From positions 7,751,001-7,815,000 of the forward strand of contig NC_060214.1 in the NCBI RefSeq assembly GCF_021130785.1: 64,000 nt of DNA, read 5' to 3'. Under the pieces are notes generated by a model. The model was not told the origin of the DNA, did not search any database, and saw only the letters and a program-made list of their open reading frames with translations. The stretch is from Homalodisca vitripennis. Taxonomy: Eukaryota > Arthropoda > Insecta > Hemiptera > Cicadellidae. How positions within the stretch are numbered: the stretch's first letter is position 1; the number at the start of each line of letters is the position of its first letter. Shown piece after piece: positions 46,114-56,545 of this stretch. Both the position numbers and the translations under genes were made by a program.

Positions 46114-46594
46114 TCGAAGTCCCTTCCATACAATTTTTGCGTTCACTCTCTCTCACTCATTCGAATTGATCCACCACTTCCCCGGTCACCCGGTCAGTCA
46201 GCCAATTGAGAGGTCTCCCAATTGTGTGCCATAAACTCGTCTATACTATAAGAACGCATGTGTAATCAATGTTGTTTTTAGACGAGCTTTGAATGCCTTC
46301 AGCATGGGGACACATTTAATCGAGTTCGGCAAGTTGTTGACAATTCGAACTCCTGCCTGAGAAGGCAAACGCTCGTGAGCTACCGTCCTGTGTCTTCCAG
46401 TTCGGTAGTCATCCCTGCCTCTAGTTGCATAAGAGTGTAAATCACTACCTCTTGTGTGTTCGCATTTGGATTTGAAAAAAAAGACACGTTTCCAAGACGT
46501 AGAGGCAAGGTAATGTCAACAATTTTAGATTTTTGAAAGCTGGCCTGCACGACTCTCTCCATTGCAGTTTTGCAATTGTTCGAACTGCTTTTTT

Positions 46595-49038
46595 TTAAGG
46601 ATGAAAATTCTGGAAAAGTTTGCGGTTGTGCAACCTCCTCACAATGCCAATCCGTAAGAAAGGTGTGGTTAGATCAGTCCATAATATGCCGTCATCAGTA
46701 CCTGCGTTGGGCAGTATTCGGACAGTTTCCTCAAGACATAAATGCCTGAGGATAACTTTGAACAAACATAGTCTACATGACAATCCCCAGTCAAACCTCG
46801 ATCTAGGTGTATTCCAAGGAATTTCATTGAGTACACTTCAGTGATTTCAGATTCGTCTAACATGACTGTAGGACTACAATCTAAATCTGTTTGTCGCAAA
46901 CTAAATTGAATGAATTTCAATTTCAAAGGATTTGTTTTGAGATTGAGCTCATTGAAATGTTGAACTGCACTGTTGAGCTCAATGAACGTAATTTTTTCAA
47001 GTTCTTCTTGTGATTATGAGTTGAGACAGAGAGTCGTGTCATCTGCGTACTGGACGAGTCGCCCTTGTTGCACCGATGAACCAACATCATTTACGTAGAT
47101 CAAGAAGAGTAAAGGGCAAAGTATGGAGCCCTGAGGAACACCACAGCTCATACCCTCCTCTCCCGATTTGACGCCTGACATGCCTAAAAATTGTGTTCGA
47201 TCACTGAGATACGATTTGAGCCACTTGAGCGACACTCCTCGCATCCCGTAATACTCCAGTTTGCGAATGAGGATTTGATGGTCGACACAGTCAAACGCTT
47301 TTGATAAGTCAAGGAAAATACTCAAAGTATCTCCTCGACCTTCAATTCCCTCTACTATCGCATCGACTAAACGCACGACTGCGTGTACTGTCGATCTACC
47401 ACTTCGGAATCCGAACTGTTTTACAGACAGCAGATGGTGTTTGTCCAGAAAATTCACACAACGGGAAAGAAAGAGTTTCTCAAAGATTTTGCTGAAGACC
47501 GGCAATATCGATATGGGGCGGTAATTTTGAGTTGAAAGAGGGTCACCCTTATTAAAAATTGGAGTGACTTTAGCGATTTTGAGAGAGGAAGGAAACGCTC
47601 CCGAATGAAAAGAGAGGTTGATAAGGTGTTCGAGCGGGCCCAATAAATGCTTAGAGCATTGCTTTAGGAGCCACGTTGACACATAATTTGAGTCATTAGA
47701 CCGTTTTGATGGGAAGCCTCGTATCACTCTAGCAATTTCCTCCTCTGATACCGGGACCAGAGCCAATGAAGCTATTGGACTCGGCACTGACATGTGAACC
47801 GGCTGGCTATATGGAGGATGATGTCCTAGTTCAGCTCCAACTGAGGAAAAGAATTTATTGAACTCCTCAGCTACCCTTAAAGGATCATTGATGAGTTTAT
47901 CTTTGATCTGTAGTTCAATCGGTTTGTCAATTAATACATTTTTATTGTTGATGAAGGCCCATGCAGTTTTTGATACGTTTTTAGACGTGAGCAACGCTTT
48001 GTTTACATCATAGGCTTTCGCAGCTTTGATGACTTTTCTATAAATTTGTTTGTACTTTTGAAAAAATCTTTTGAACTCTTCGTTAACTGTGTGCTTGTTT
48101 ATTTCCGAGAAAAATAAATTTTTTTTCTCTAGAAACCAGGATACCTTTGGTAATCCATGTGCACTTTCGTTTCTTAGGTCTTTGTTTGGTTTTTCTTAGA
48201 GGACAGCTCACGTCTAGATGGAAATTAAATTTTTGTTCAAATTTTTGAAATTGCAACTCAAGGGGATCCCTAGAATTCAGAAAGTTCCAACTTTCTTTTG
48301 CTAGCTGAAAGTTGAGCAATGCTATGTTTGTGGGCCTTGTATCTCTGAATGTTTTCTCTGAGATGGGACCCCTTGGTGCCTCGTGACCATTGATGATGGC
48401 CTGTTGGCCATAGTGGTCTGAAATGGCTGTGTCGACCACCAAGACCTCAACGTCTGTCAAATCTGTGATGACATTGTCAATCGCGGTCGCTGAGTTGGCC
48501 GTCACTCTTGTTGGAGAGTTAACCGACCAGTTCAGGCCAAAAGGTTATGTGCTAGGGTCGTTATGTGAAAACGACCCTAGCAAGTCAGCTAATCTCCTTG
48601 TCATGGGACTATCGACATCTAAGACGTCAATGTTGAAGTCTCCCATGACTATGAAACAGCGAGTTTTATTTGCAACGTCAGTCAAGATTTGATCGAATTT
48701 TGAAAAAAAAACAATTCCTCGTTTCCGTTGGGAGACCTATATAGACCAATCACATCAATATGAGTGTGTTTGGTTTTGAGTTTTACCCCTGTATGTTCAC
48801 AGAGTTTGTCTGTAGGGTTGAAAAGAGTGAGAGGGGTAAAGGAGAGCTCATTTTTCAGAAATATTGCTACACCTCCTCCTTTGAAGGAGTTGCGGCAGTA
48901 AAAATTTGCCAATTGGTAATTTGGAAATTTAAAGTGTTCGATATTGTTGTTGTTAAAACCGTGTTCGGTCACAACTAACAAGTCTGGATTGAGCTCCTCG
49001 CACATGAGAGTAAGCTCATCCACCTTATTCGTAGCCAT
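46595..49038 (-). pseudogene. Non-LTR retrotransposon ORF2 (endonuclease and reverse transcriptase), decayed
   Basis: Minus-strand pieces in order: 49038-48682 (AP-endonuclease segment, NPDLLVVTEHGF, GGGVAIFL, VIGLYRSP), 48505-48083 (end of endonuclease and linker, TAISDHYGQQAII), 47994-47014 (326-codon RT with AKVTPIFNKGD, NYRPISILPVFSKIFEKL, FGFRSGRST, SIFLDLSKAFDCVDH, GVPQGSILCPLLF and the catalytic YADD near residue 318), then 46926-46669 (post-RT region). Frameshifts and stops separate them, and the first endonuclease residues are missing, so the element is dead and 5'-truncated. Confidence 0.88.
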
Positions 49039-49054
49039 TTGTGCATTTTGATAT

Positions 49055-49260
49055 TACATCATAAGTGGTTTTAGTAAGTAACATAAGGACTTTGATTTTA
49101 AAAATTGTATGTGACACCGTGGGCAATAACTTGCAATAAAATAAATTACTATAATTGTACTGTATGGAGGTTTATTTCATTGATTTATCATGCTGGTATT
49201 CAGTTCAAGGATCCAAATGTATACATTAAATTTGTATAAATGGCAATAGCCTTATTTAAT
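49055..49260. other. Continuation of the unit B upstream flank
   Basis: From 'cataagtggttttagtaag' to about 49231, homologous to 28227-28383 and 36449-36603. Homology ends near 49231. Confidence 0.6.
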
Positions 49261-49290
49261 TTCAATAAACATTGAATCGCAAAAAGTACT

Positions 49291-49360
49291 TGCTCCGCCG
49301 GGACTCGAACCCGGATCTCTCACTTGCCGGGTGAATGTGCTACCATTACACTACAGAGTA
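49291..49360 (-). tRNA. tRNA-like sequence / probable tRNA-derived pseudogene
   Basis: Minus strand: D-arm with B-box-like 'GGTTCGAGTCC' T-arm (perfect CCGGG/CCCGG stem), anticodon stem TTCAC/GTGAG and loop CCGGCAA. The loop has C instead of the near-universal T before the anticodon position, the anticodon would read GGC, and the acceptor stem has an A-C mismatch. I therefore do not assign an isotype and prefer a tRNA-derived repeat. Confidence 0.4.
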
Positions 49361-49511
49361 TTTAAGTGCCATAGTGCCACTTATACACATTTAATGTAAA
49401 CAAAGTCATTTAACAGGTATTTGGTCTTCCGATCATATGTTAGTTTGGTTATTTAAACACATATGTGAAAGAAACAGCCAAATACAAAATAATTGAATCG
49501 TAAAAAGTGAG

Positions 49512-49581
49512 GGCTCTGTGGTGTAATGGTAGCACATTCACCCGGCAAGTGAGAGATCCGGGTTCGAGACCCAGCGGAGCA
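49512..49581 (+). tRNA. Inverted partner tRNA-like sequence
   Basis: Same structure as 49291-49360 on the opposite strand, with a worse T-arm (CCGGG against CCCAG) and a mismatched first acceptor pair. Probable pseudogene or SINE head. Confidence 0.35.
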
Positions 49582-49629
49582 AGTACTTTTTGCGATTCAA
49601 TTTTTATTGAAATTATATATATATATATA

Positions 49630-50522
49630 CAGGGTGAGTGGCTCTAGGTGTGACAAAATTGTTTGGGTTATAATGCAATGTAAATGTGATACAATGGTGG
49701 TTATAAAAAAGTCTAACTCCAAAAATTAGGTCTGAAACGAATTATTTTAAGTTTTTCAAAAAAAACCCGTGTTTTTGTACGTAAATCTGATATTTCTCAG
49801 CAACTTATAGACATATGTGAGCAAACTACACAATTTTTAGATTCTCCGTTAAATTTTCGATTTGAATAAATTATCGGTTTAATCGGTAAGAAAAGAAAAT
49901 TAAGCTTCAGGTCGATTTAAATGGCAAAGTTGCTAAGTTTCAGAAAAACTGAAATATCATTAAACCCCATCTTTTTACTACACCCTGTACACAAGAATGT
50001 GTCAAGTGATATTAAAAACTTTGCCATTTAATAGGCTTTAAAATGGTATGCTATATGACCACAGTGAAGTATTCGGTTACCTACTTTTATCAGTTTGAAT
50101 ATTAAAAAACATTGCAAGGTACAAAAAGATTAAAACAATTCAATAACAACTGTACTTAATTTTTATGTTTTATAAAACTGCCTCATAAAACAGGGAACTG
50201 AAGATTTAAAAAAGTAAAGCAGTTTAAACATTAAAAGTCAATCATTGCAGTTCATCCTCAAAATGGCGACCTTAATTCTCACACAAGCTCTTGCTCGCTT
50301 TCTCATTGCTCCTGCGGTCATTTTAAAAGACAAGTTATTCTCGAAGCCTTTGAGCTGCCAGACCAATTCTGCTTCGTAATTTTTCTTCTGAGTTTACTGG
50401 GGTGGAATAAACTTCCTGCTTATTATTAATTTTTGGAGTTAGACTTTTTTATAACCACCATTGTATCACATTTACATTGCATTATAACCCAAAAAGTTTT
50501 GTCACACCAAGAGCCACTCACC

Positions 50523-50525
<3 letters not shown>
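49630..50525. mobile_element. 896-bp MITE with about 100-bp terminal inverted repeats
   Basis: Left end CAGGGTGAGTGGCTCT (from 49630, preceded by TA) and right end AGAGCCACTCACCCTG (to 50525, followed by TA). The inverted match extends inward about 100 bases to 'gtctaactccaaaaatt' / 'aatttttggagttagac'. TA duplication and long TIRs suggest a Tc1/mariner-type non-autonomous element. No coding content. Confidence 0.85.

Positions 50526-50598
<73 letters not shown>
50526..50598. repeat. (TA)n microsatellite
   Basis: About 70 bases of TA repeats beginning at the MITE target site. Confidence 0.9.
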
Positions 50599-50600
<2 letters not shown>

Positions 50601-50920
50601 CTAGTTGTGTGAGCAAGTGAGAAAAATGTTTTATACGATCAATACTTTGGTGTTCTTGTTTTCTTAACCTGTAGCAATTGTTAAGAATTAATTATTAGTT
50701 TAACGGATAATCTCCAGGTGGTGGACTAGCAATATAGTTGTTAAAGCTTTAAGAGCAAAGGGATATATTTGGAAAAATAGGGTTCCGTTTTTTTTTTTTT
50801 TTTCGTTACTTTCTAGAAGAGTTCACAACTAGTTGACGCCCACAATTTAGAACATAAAACGCTCTCTTGTGAACAGGGAACCCTGGATCAAATAGCAGAG
50901 AAGTACTTATAATTTTATTC
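50599..50920. other. Intergenic, nothing recognised
   Basis: AT-rich sequence with a T17-like run near 50789; the conserved B-A upstream region starts after about 50920. Confidence 0.5.
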
Positions 50921-51006
50921 AATCACTCAAATTAGAAAGTCAGCCGGGATTTACAGATGGCAGACTGCGCACAGCGTCAAGGTCGCACTGACGAGGAAAA
51001 CTGTGA
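50921..51006 (+). promoter_or_regulatory. Conserved upstream block of the plus-strand B-A gene
   Basis: ACTCAAATTAGAAAG at about 50925-50939 and GAGGAAAACTGTGA at 50993-51006 are at the same distances from the ATG as in the minus-strand paralogues. Two TCAGT-type initiator-like words lie between this block and the ATG. Confidence 0.45.
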
Positions 51007-51062
51007 GCGGACACTGAACCTTTTTCAGTCTTCAGTCTTCATTGATCCTTTCAACCATCGAA

Positions 51063-51140
51063 ATGGCTGGGGGATCTTCTAACCTCGTCCTGCTAACAGT
51101 TCTGGTGACTGTCATGTTCTCTATGGCCGTAGCAGATAAG
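51063..51140 (+). CDS. Exon 1 (signal peptide) of an 83-aa B-A peptide
   Basis: Twenty-six codons: MAGGSSN, a hydrophobic stretch (LVLLTVLVTVMFSMAV) and ADK, ending AAG|GTACCT, phase 0. Homologous to 27544-27618. Confidence 0.83.
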
Positions 51141-54100
51141 GTACCTGCCTACTTTCCTTTTACAAAATTGACGATTCACTAATATTTGTAATAAATAATT
51201 TAATTCAAATTATTATAATTGTTATCAATATTTATAATTGAATTGTAATCAATATTTAATATAAATTATAATAATTATTCTAATCAATACAATGTCGAAT
51301 CGTGATGAAAATTGGCACATGGTTCTTTTAGAAGCATGGTTCGAAAACATTTTGTTATATTTTCAGTAATGTGTGATTTCGGTAGGCCAAATTTAGGAGA
51401 AAATTCTGTGTTTTGCATACGATCTATCTTTTGGTATTCATGTATTGTTCAATTAAATTAAATAAACAAAAAATATGCGTTTGATTTATAATTGTTTTTA
51501 ATATAAAGATCCCAAATAAATTATTTACGAATAATAAATGTGTTGATTAAATACTGAAAACTCTAAATTTTGCAAATAATGTTAGGCGTTGGTGTCATTT
51601 TACTCACACTTTGTTCAGACATAGAATTTTTTTACCGTTTATGTGAGATTAGATATTAACGAAATTTAGAATGGCTGCATGCATTCTTTGTATCCATGTT
51701 TTTGTCTGAATTCTGTTGCTAAAAAGAGTAATGTTACTGTTGACTAAGGCGGGAGAACAATAATAAAACACTAAGCTTTGTCAAACAATGCTAAAATACA
51801 ACTTAGATAAAAATATGAAATGTTAACTCAAGACTGGCCTTGAGTTATTAAGTTCGGTTTACTTTCTCGTGTCATTCACTTGTGTTTAACGGTACTATTA
51901 ATATTAGGAATACTACATTTAATATTAGTCTTTGGGGTAAAGATTAAATTAAATATTGAAACATCAGAAACTGTTGGCATGTAATACTCATTGAAGAGTT
52001 GTATTCCATGCTTAATACAAGTATGTATGTGTAATGAATGTTAAGTAAATAAATATAACCAAAATTTAACCATGTGACTTGTCAGTAGACAATGTAGTAA
52101 AGAAAGAACAAACTGATAAATGCTAGTTAGAGATATGGATAGTACTGTCTGTAGATAAAGAGAAACATGTCTTAACCTGCAACAACAAGTTCTAGTTCAA
52201 TAACCTTTTATTACGTAGATTGCAAAAAATTATAGTCTTTATTGCAACTTCTAATAGTTTATTTATGAATTGGAGCAATCTTTGTTTGCCTCATTTCTTA
52301 GAACTAGTAAATAAGATAATTATGTTTCTGTTCATTAAATGATTTGTTTACAAAATTGTGTTTATCATAAAATTTTACATTACTATGCGACAGAAGTTAA
52401 AGTATTGGAATATAATTAGTAAAAAGCGTGAATTATTGTCACAAGTAACCTTTTAAAGAAATTAACATACAAAATCTCATTAGAATAATCTGAGAAATAA
52501 TTTAAATTTGGAAACAGGAAACATTTACAAAACAAAGTAACAACAACAAAACAATATACTAAAATTCAGTTCACCTATAAGAATTATTTTGAATTTTTAT
52601 CAATTTTGCCAATATTATTATACAAAATGTGTATAAAATAATATATAATCTAAAATTAAAAACCAGACATCCATCAGACAACAAAGTTTTCTTTATAATT
52701 TGTACAACTTTCAATGTTACTAAATACATGCATTGTAAACATATGTGTTTAAACCATACAATGATAAAGCATTATTGATATAAGATAAACACTCAGTTAT
52801 AGAGTCTACTGTTAATGTCATTCTTCACTGTTATATTTGAATACTTAGAGCCATATAGCCTACATATAGCTATTCTCACAAATATACTACTTTAAAAATC
52901 CTTAGTACGTAAATAAACCAAAACAACAGATTATTAAAGGACCGGGCAGAAAGTAACGAAATGCACAGACTAGGATAGGCTGTCAAAAGGATAGGCTGCC
53001 TTTGACCTTTTGACAAAATAAACAGCGTTCTTTCTTGTACTAAAAGGGACCCATTTATCAAGCTCCAAATCTCAAAGCCCTTTTTATCAATTATTATTAT
53101 CACACAGATACTAACGCAGTCCCAGATGGGTGGAAAGGGTCACAGATGGACTGCCCTTTGACCTTTTGACCCCCAGATAAACAGCGTTCTTCCTTGTACC
53201 AAAAGGGATGCATTTATCAAGCTCCAAATCTCAAAGCCCTTTTTATCAATTATTATTATTATTATCGCACTGACACTATAACACAGTCCCAGATGGCTGG
53301 AAGGGGTCACATATGGACTGCCCTTTGACCTTTTGACCCTAAAATAAACAGCGTTCTTTCTTGTACTAAAAGGGATGCATTTATCAAGCTCCAAATCTCT
53401 AAGCCCTTTTATCAATTATTATTATTATCGCACTGACACTATAACACAGTCCCAGATGTCTTGAAAGGGTCACAGATGGACTGCCCTTTGACCTTTTGAC
53501 CCCAAAATAAACAGAATTCTTCTTTGTACCAAAAGGAACCCATTTATCAAGCTCCAAATCTCTAAGCCCTTTTTATCAATTATTATTATGGCACAGACAC
53601 TAACGCAGTCCCAGATGGCTGAAAGAGTCACAGATGGACTGCTCTTTGACCTTTTGACCCCAAATTCAATACCGTTCTTTCTTGGGCAGAGGAACACAGG
53701 TAGGCTTACCAAGTTTCATATTTCTAGGACCTTTCAATCAAGAGTTATCGTATAGACTGAGGTCCAAACTGTTAGACGAAGACACAATTTCAATATGTCC
53801 CTGTTGGCTCCTTAATCCTCGTAACAGTGTCGAAGACAATTACAACTTTGCAATAGTAATCTTCATCACTAGAAGTAAAAGGGTTTGTTATCTATGAGTA
53901 ATTCTTATTTTACAAGCGAGGCAAAGGCGAGTTCGAAAATACGATTCAAGAATCGAAAGACGCTTATGCTCCCCTGTAAGGAATTAAAACGTGTTGAAAA
54001 ATCATTTTCTTCACTTCATGTTCAAATTGAACTTAATTTTGTTTTAAGGGAATATACTAAACTGTTGTTTTTGATGAAAAGGTGTACGATGAGAAAATCA

Positions 54101-54361
54101 TTAGACATAGTTTTGTAGGAATTGCAATACTGTATGACGCAACAGTGTTTCATGGTTCCTTTCCAGTACTTATTTTTATCAGAATTTCGTTTGAAAATAT
54201 CCTCAGAAAGTTAAAATTTTTAAGAGAAATAAAAGTTTATGGAAATTGACTTCTAGCGGAAATTAAAATGTACTGATTTCCAAATAGCATTCAAACTTAG
54301 CTGTAATGACAGACTTCTTCTGAATCAAACGAGTGAATAAGCTAACTCTGTATTTGCCTAG
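51141..54361 (+). other. 3.2-kb intron of the plus-strand B-A gene
   Basis: 51540-52140 resembles 25320-25920 of the minus-strand gene intron, inverted. It contains the satellite block at 52920-53700. Ends with TTTGCCTAG. Confidence 0.65.
52920..53700. repeat. About 160-bp satellite, nearly five tandem copies, in the intron
   Basis: The phrase 'ccctttgaccttttgaccc' recurs at about 53001, 53157, 53324, 53487 and 53645, spacing 156-167 bp. Each unit also has 'tttatcaagctccaaatct', 'tttttatcaattattatta' and 'cacagtcccagatgg'. Antisense frames through it (for example 53140-53415) repeat the same peptide and are shadows. Confidence 0.9.
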
Positions 54362-54535
54362 GTGCCGTCTTGTGCTAACATCAAATGTGGCCCAGGACAA
54401 GAGTGTTACCTACAGCAGGTCCAGTGTGTGAGGGCGCCGTGCTACCCGATACCATCTTGCAGACCTGACCGATGTGCCGTCATGCGCTGCGCCTCTCCAA
54501 GCGTTTGTAGAAATGGCAAATGTGTCAAACCATAA
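54362..54535 (+). CDS. Exon 2 of the plus-strand 83-aa B-A secreted peptide
   Basis: After acceptor TTTGCCTAG the frame encodes 57 residues, VPSCANIKC to CVKP, ending TAA at 54533-54535. Ten cysteines in B (x4, x5, x6, x4, x5) and A (x4, x5, x4) spacing. It is highly similar to 24688-24861, but the A module is changed (CAVMRCASPSVC) and the net charge is about +6, the most basic of the set. The possible poly(A) signal is AGTAAA near 54560, a variant form. The gene is complete, with both exons and promoter block. Confidence 0.88.
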   Translation: MPSCANIKCGPGQECYLQQVQCVRAPCYPIPSCRPDRCAVMRCASPSVCRNGKCVKP

Positions 54536-54784
54536 CTGCCATTTTATTGTTTGAAATACAGTAAAGATTTTGTGAACCAATGGAGTTTTATTTCTCAACA
54601 CTTTGAGGTATTGAATTGGGTGAATATTTACTCATGGTTCTCTCTACTCCCAATACGAACCAGTTCTTTAAAGTTAGTCTTCTCAATTTTATAACAGTGA
54701 CAGTGGATGGTGAAACGTTCCTTGACGCTGTTCAGTAATCTGAAGGCTGTTATGATAATGTATAAAGTATAATCTCTTCACTTC

Positions 54785-54911
54785 AGAGAGAGAGAGAGAT
54801 TTGACATTTCTTTATTTCTTCATCCTGAGAGAGAGAGAGATAGGAGAGGGAGAGAGAGAGGGGAGGGAGGGAGGGAGGGAGGGAGAGAGGGAGAGAGGGA
54901 GAGAGAGAGTA
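54785..54911. repeat. GA/GGGA-rich low-complexity tract
   Basis: Runs of GAGA and GGGA; inverted counterpart of 24348-24434 downstream of the paralogous gene. Confidence 0.85.
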
Positions 54912-54949
54912 AATTCGTCTCTAGCATTACTGTGTTATGGCGTAGTAAA

Positions 54950-55300
54950 TTGAAGAAATCTTCCTAGGGCATTCTTCTGTCTGGATTCTTCACAATCGGT
55001 TATATGCATCATTCAAATCACCAGAAAGCATCTTCTGGAATCCTGATGTGAACATGAAAAGCTCCCCTTCATCCGAGATAACATATTTGAAAACTTCAAA
55101 TTTCTTTCCCTTGCTCTGTCTCGCTGCTCCAGGACGGATACCATACTGCCTCCAAAAGTTGAAAGCCATCTATTTCTTGTGCCATTCCGAAGCCAAACAT
55201 GAAAAGTAATATTTTCTCTACCGTTACCAGCCGTGAGTTAGCCGAAATTATAATAACTTGAAGAAACCCTCACCTCTACAATCTAATTTGTCTACATATA
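54950..55300. repeat. Inverted-repeat block matching 23160-23530
   Basis: Reverse-complement match ('gaaaagctccccttcatc', 'ataacatatttgaaaacttc'). See the entry at 23160. Confidence 0.75.
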
Positions 55301-56014
55301 TATGTATGTATAATATATGCCTGGGTGAGTAGTGATCATTTATAGAAAAAGTAGCGATACCTCTGCATTATGTCCCGTGACGTTTTTCCAGAACATACAT
55401 TCCACATGAGTTCCGACTGAAGTAAAACCAAAGCAATCTTTTTCTTAGCATTGCTGAGGAAAATTTGATTTATTTTTTTCCCTCGTAATCAATGAAAGAA
55501 AACTCCTTTTTAGCATACTAAACTGAATAGGTTTTTTACAATTAGTGATATATGCCTTCTCAAAGAGGGTATTATCCGGAACAGTGGCATGGTTGGCTAA
55601 ACCTGTCCCTACCCAAGGCTGGTCCCTACCGGGTTAATCGTAATTATTTGAAGAGAGATCTGCACTCCATTTTGTATAGCTATTTCAGGAAATAAATAAA
55701 CATGGACTCCAACTGGGGAGTAATACAAAAAAATCAGGAAAAGTAAAATTGTCACTAGTATTACTGTGCTAAGTCGTAGTAAATGGAAGAAAACTTCTTC
55801 TGAGTATTAATTTTATTGGATTCTTCACACTTGGTTAGATAAATCTTCCAAATCATATGGAATCCTGAAGTAAATTTTATTTTATTTCTTAGTCAAAATT
55901 TACAAATATTCTGCATAAAATACGATGGCAATTTTGATTTGTTATCTCGAAATATAAACAAATGAATCGTAAACTCTTACAAAGAAATTCTGTGGTATCC
56001 CGAGAAGTTCCCTT
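55301..56014. other. Intergenic, nothing recognised
   Basis: No gene-like frames or element ends apart from the beginning of the transposase remnant at 56015. Confidence 0.45.
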
Positions 56015-56545
56015 TCAATTGATTTTTTTTAATTCCTCATCATTATTGAAGCTACGAGTATAAACTTGTTCTTTTAAGTAACCCCATAGAAAGAAATCAC
56101 ACACAGTTAAACCTGGGGATCGAGTGGCCAATCTAAAAAATCACTTTCACGACCAATCCAACGGCCATGAATGTTGTCGTTTAGCTTGACATGATTTGCG
56201 AAATGAGGAGGAGCACCATCTTGTTTGAAGATTGCTTGATCCATTTCTGGAACCGTAAAATGGGGCAAGACTTGTTCATTTAAAACCTTTTCATACCTAT
56301 TCCCAGTCATTGTACTGTCTGAAATGTCGTAAGATAGCACCCCATTACAACTGATAGCTGCCCAAACAGTAATTCCTTTTGATTTGGGTAGAGTCTGTTC
56401 AAGAATGTGTGGATTAGTTGTAATAATTACAATTATGCCTTTTTACAGCACCATTGCGGTAGAAAGTGGACTCGTCCGAAAAAAAAAACAATTTGAGTAT
56501 TCCAATTAGGATCTAGCTCATAAAACTCAATGATACGAGAACAAA
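56015..56545 (-). pseudogene. Tc1/mariner-type transposase, catalytic region
   Basis: Minus-strand frames give IIEFYELDPNWNTQIVF, then SDESTFYRNGAVKR (first catalytic Asp), NPHILEQ and GITVWAAISCNGVLSYDIS, QAIFKQDGAPPHF (second Asp), GRWIGR, WPLDP and finally CDFFLWGYLKEQVYTRSF, ending at TGA (56015-56017). At least two frameshifts (a poly-T slip near 56480 and one near 56115) and an internal stop make it non-functional. The N-terminal half is found 1.5 kb away (58073-58363), separated by an insertion. Confidence 0.85.

Larger units (their letters stand above)
41671..49054 (-). mobile_element. 5'-truncated non-LTR retrotransposon, split by a hAT element
   Basis: Minus-strand LINE whose 3' end is the (TAA)n-like run at about 41672-41690 and whose truncated 5' end is at about 49054. 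Flanking sequence 'ccatcatat' (left) and 'catcataagtgg' (right) aligns with the uninterrupted 'ccaccatattctatcataagtgg' present at about 28212 and 36431 in the paralogous blocks. The hAT element at 41779-46113 is nested in its 3' region. The clade is CR1/Jockey-like judging from the endonuclease plus RT layout; I cannot resolve it further. Confidence 0.8.
49261..49610. repeat. Inverted repeat carrying two tRNA-like sequences
   Basis: Arms 49261-49360 and about 49503-49610 are near-perfect reverse complements ('ttgaatcgcaaaaagtactt' with 'aagtactttttgcgattcaa'), separated by about 140 bases. Each arm includes a 70-base tRNA-like block (next two entries). This could be two head-to-head insertions of a tRNA-derived SINE or a fold-back element that captured a tRNA. 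Confidence 0.7.

Noticed and set aside
49291..49581. Two functional tRNA genes
   Set aside because: C at the position before the anticodon, mismatched acceptor pairs and shared repeat flanks point to tRNA-derived repeats.
53140..53712. Antisense frames encoding a repeated peptide
   Set aside because: They are translations of the 160-bp satellite units.
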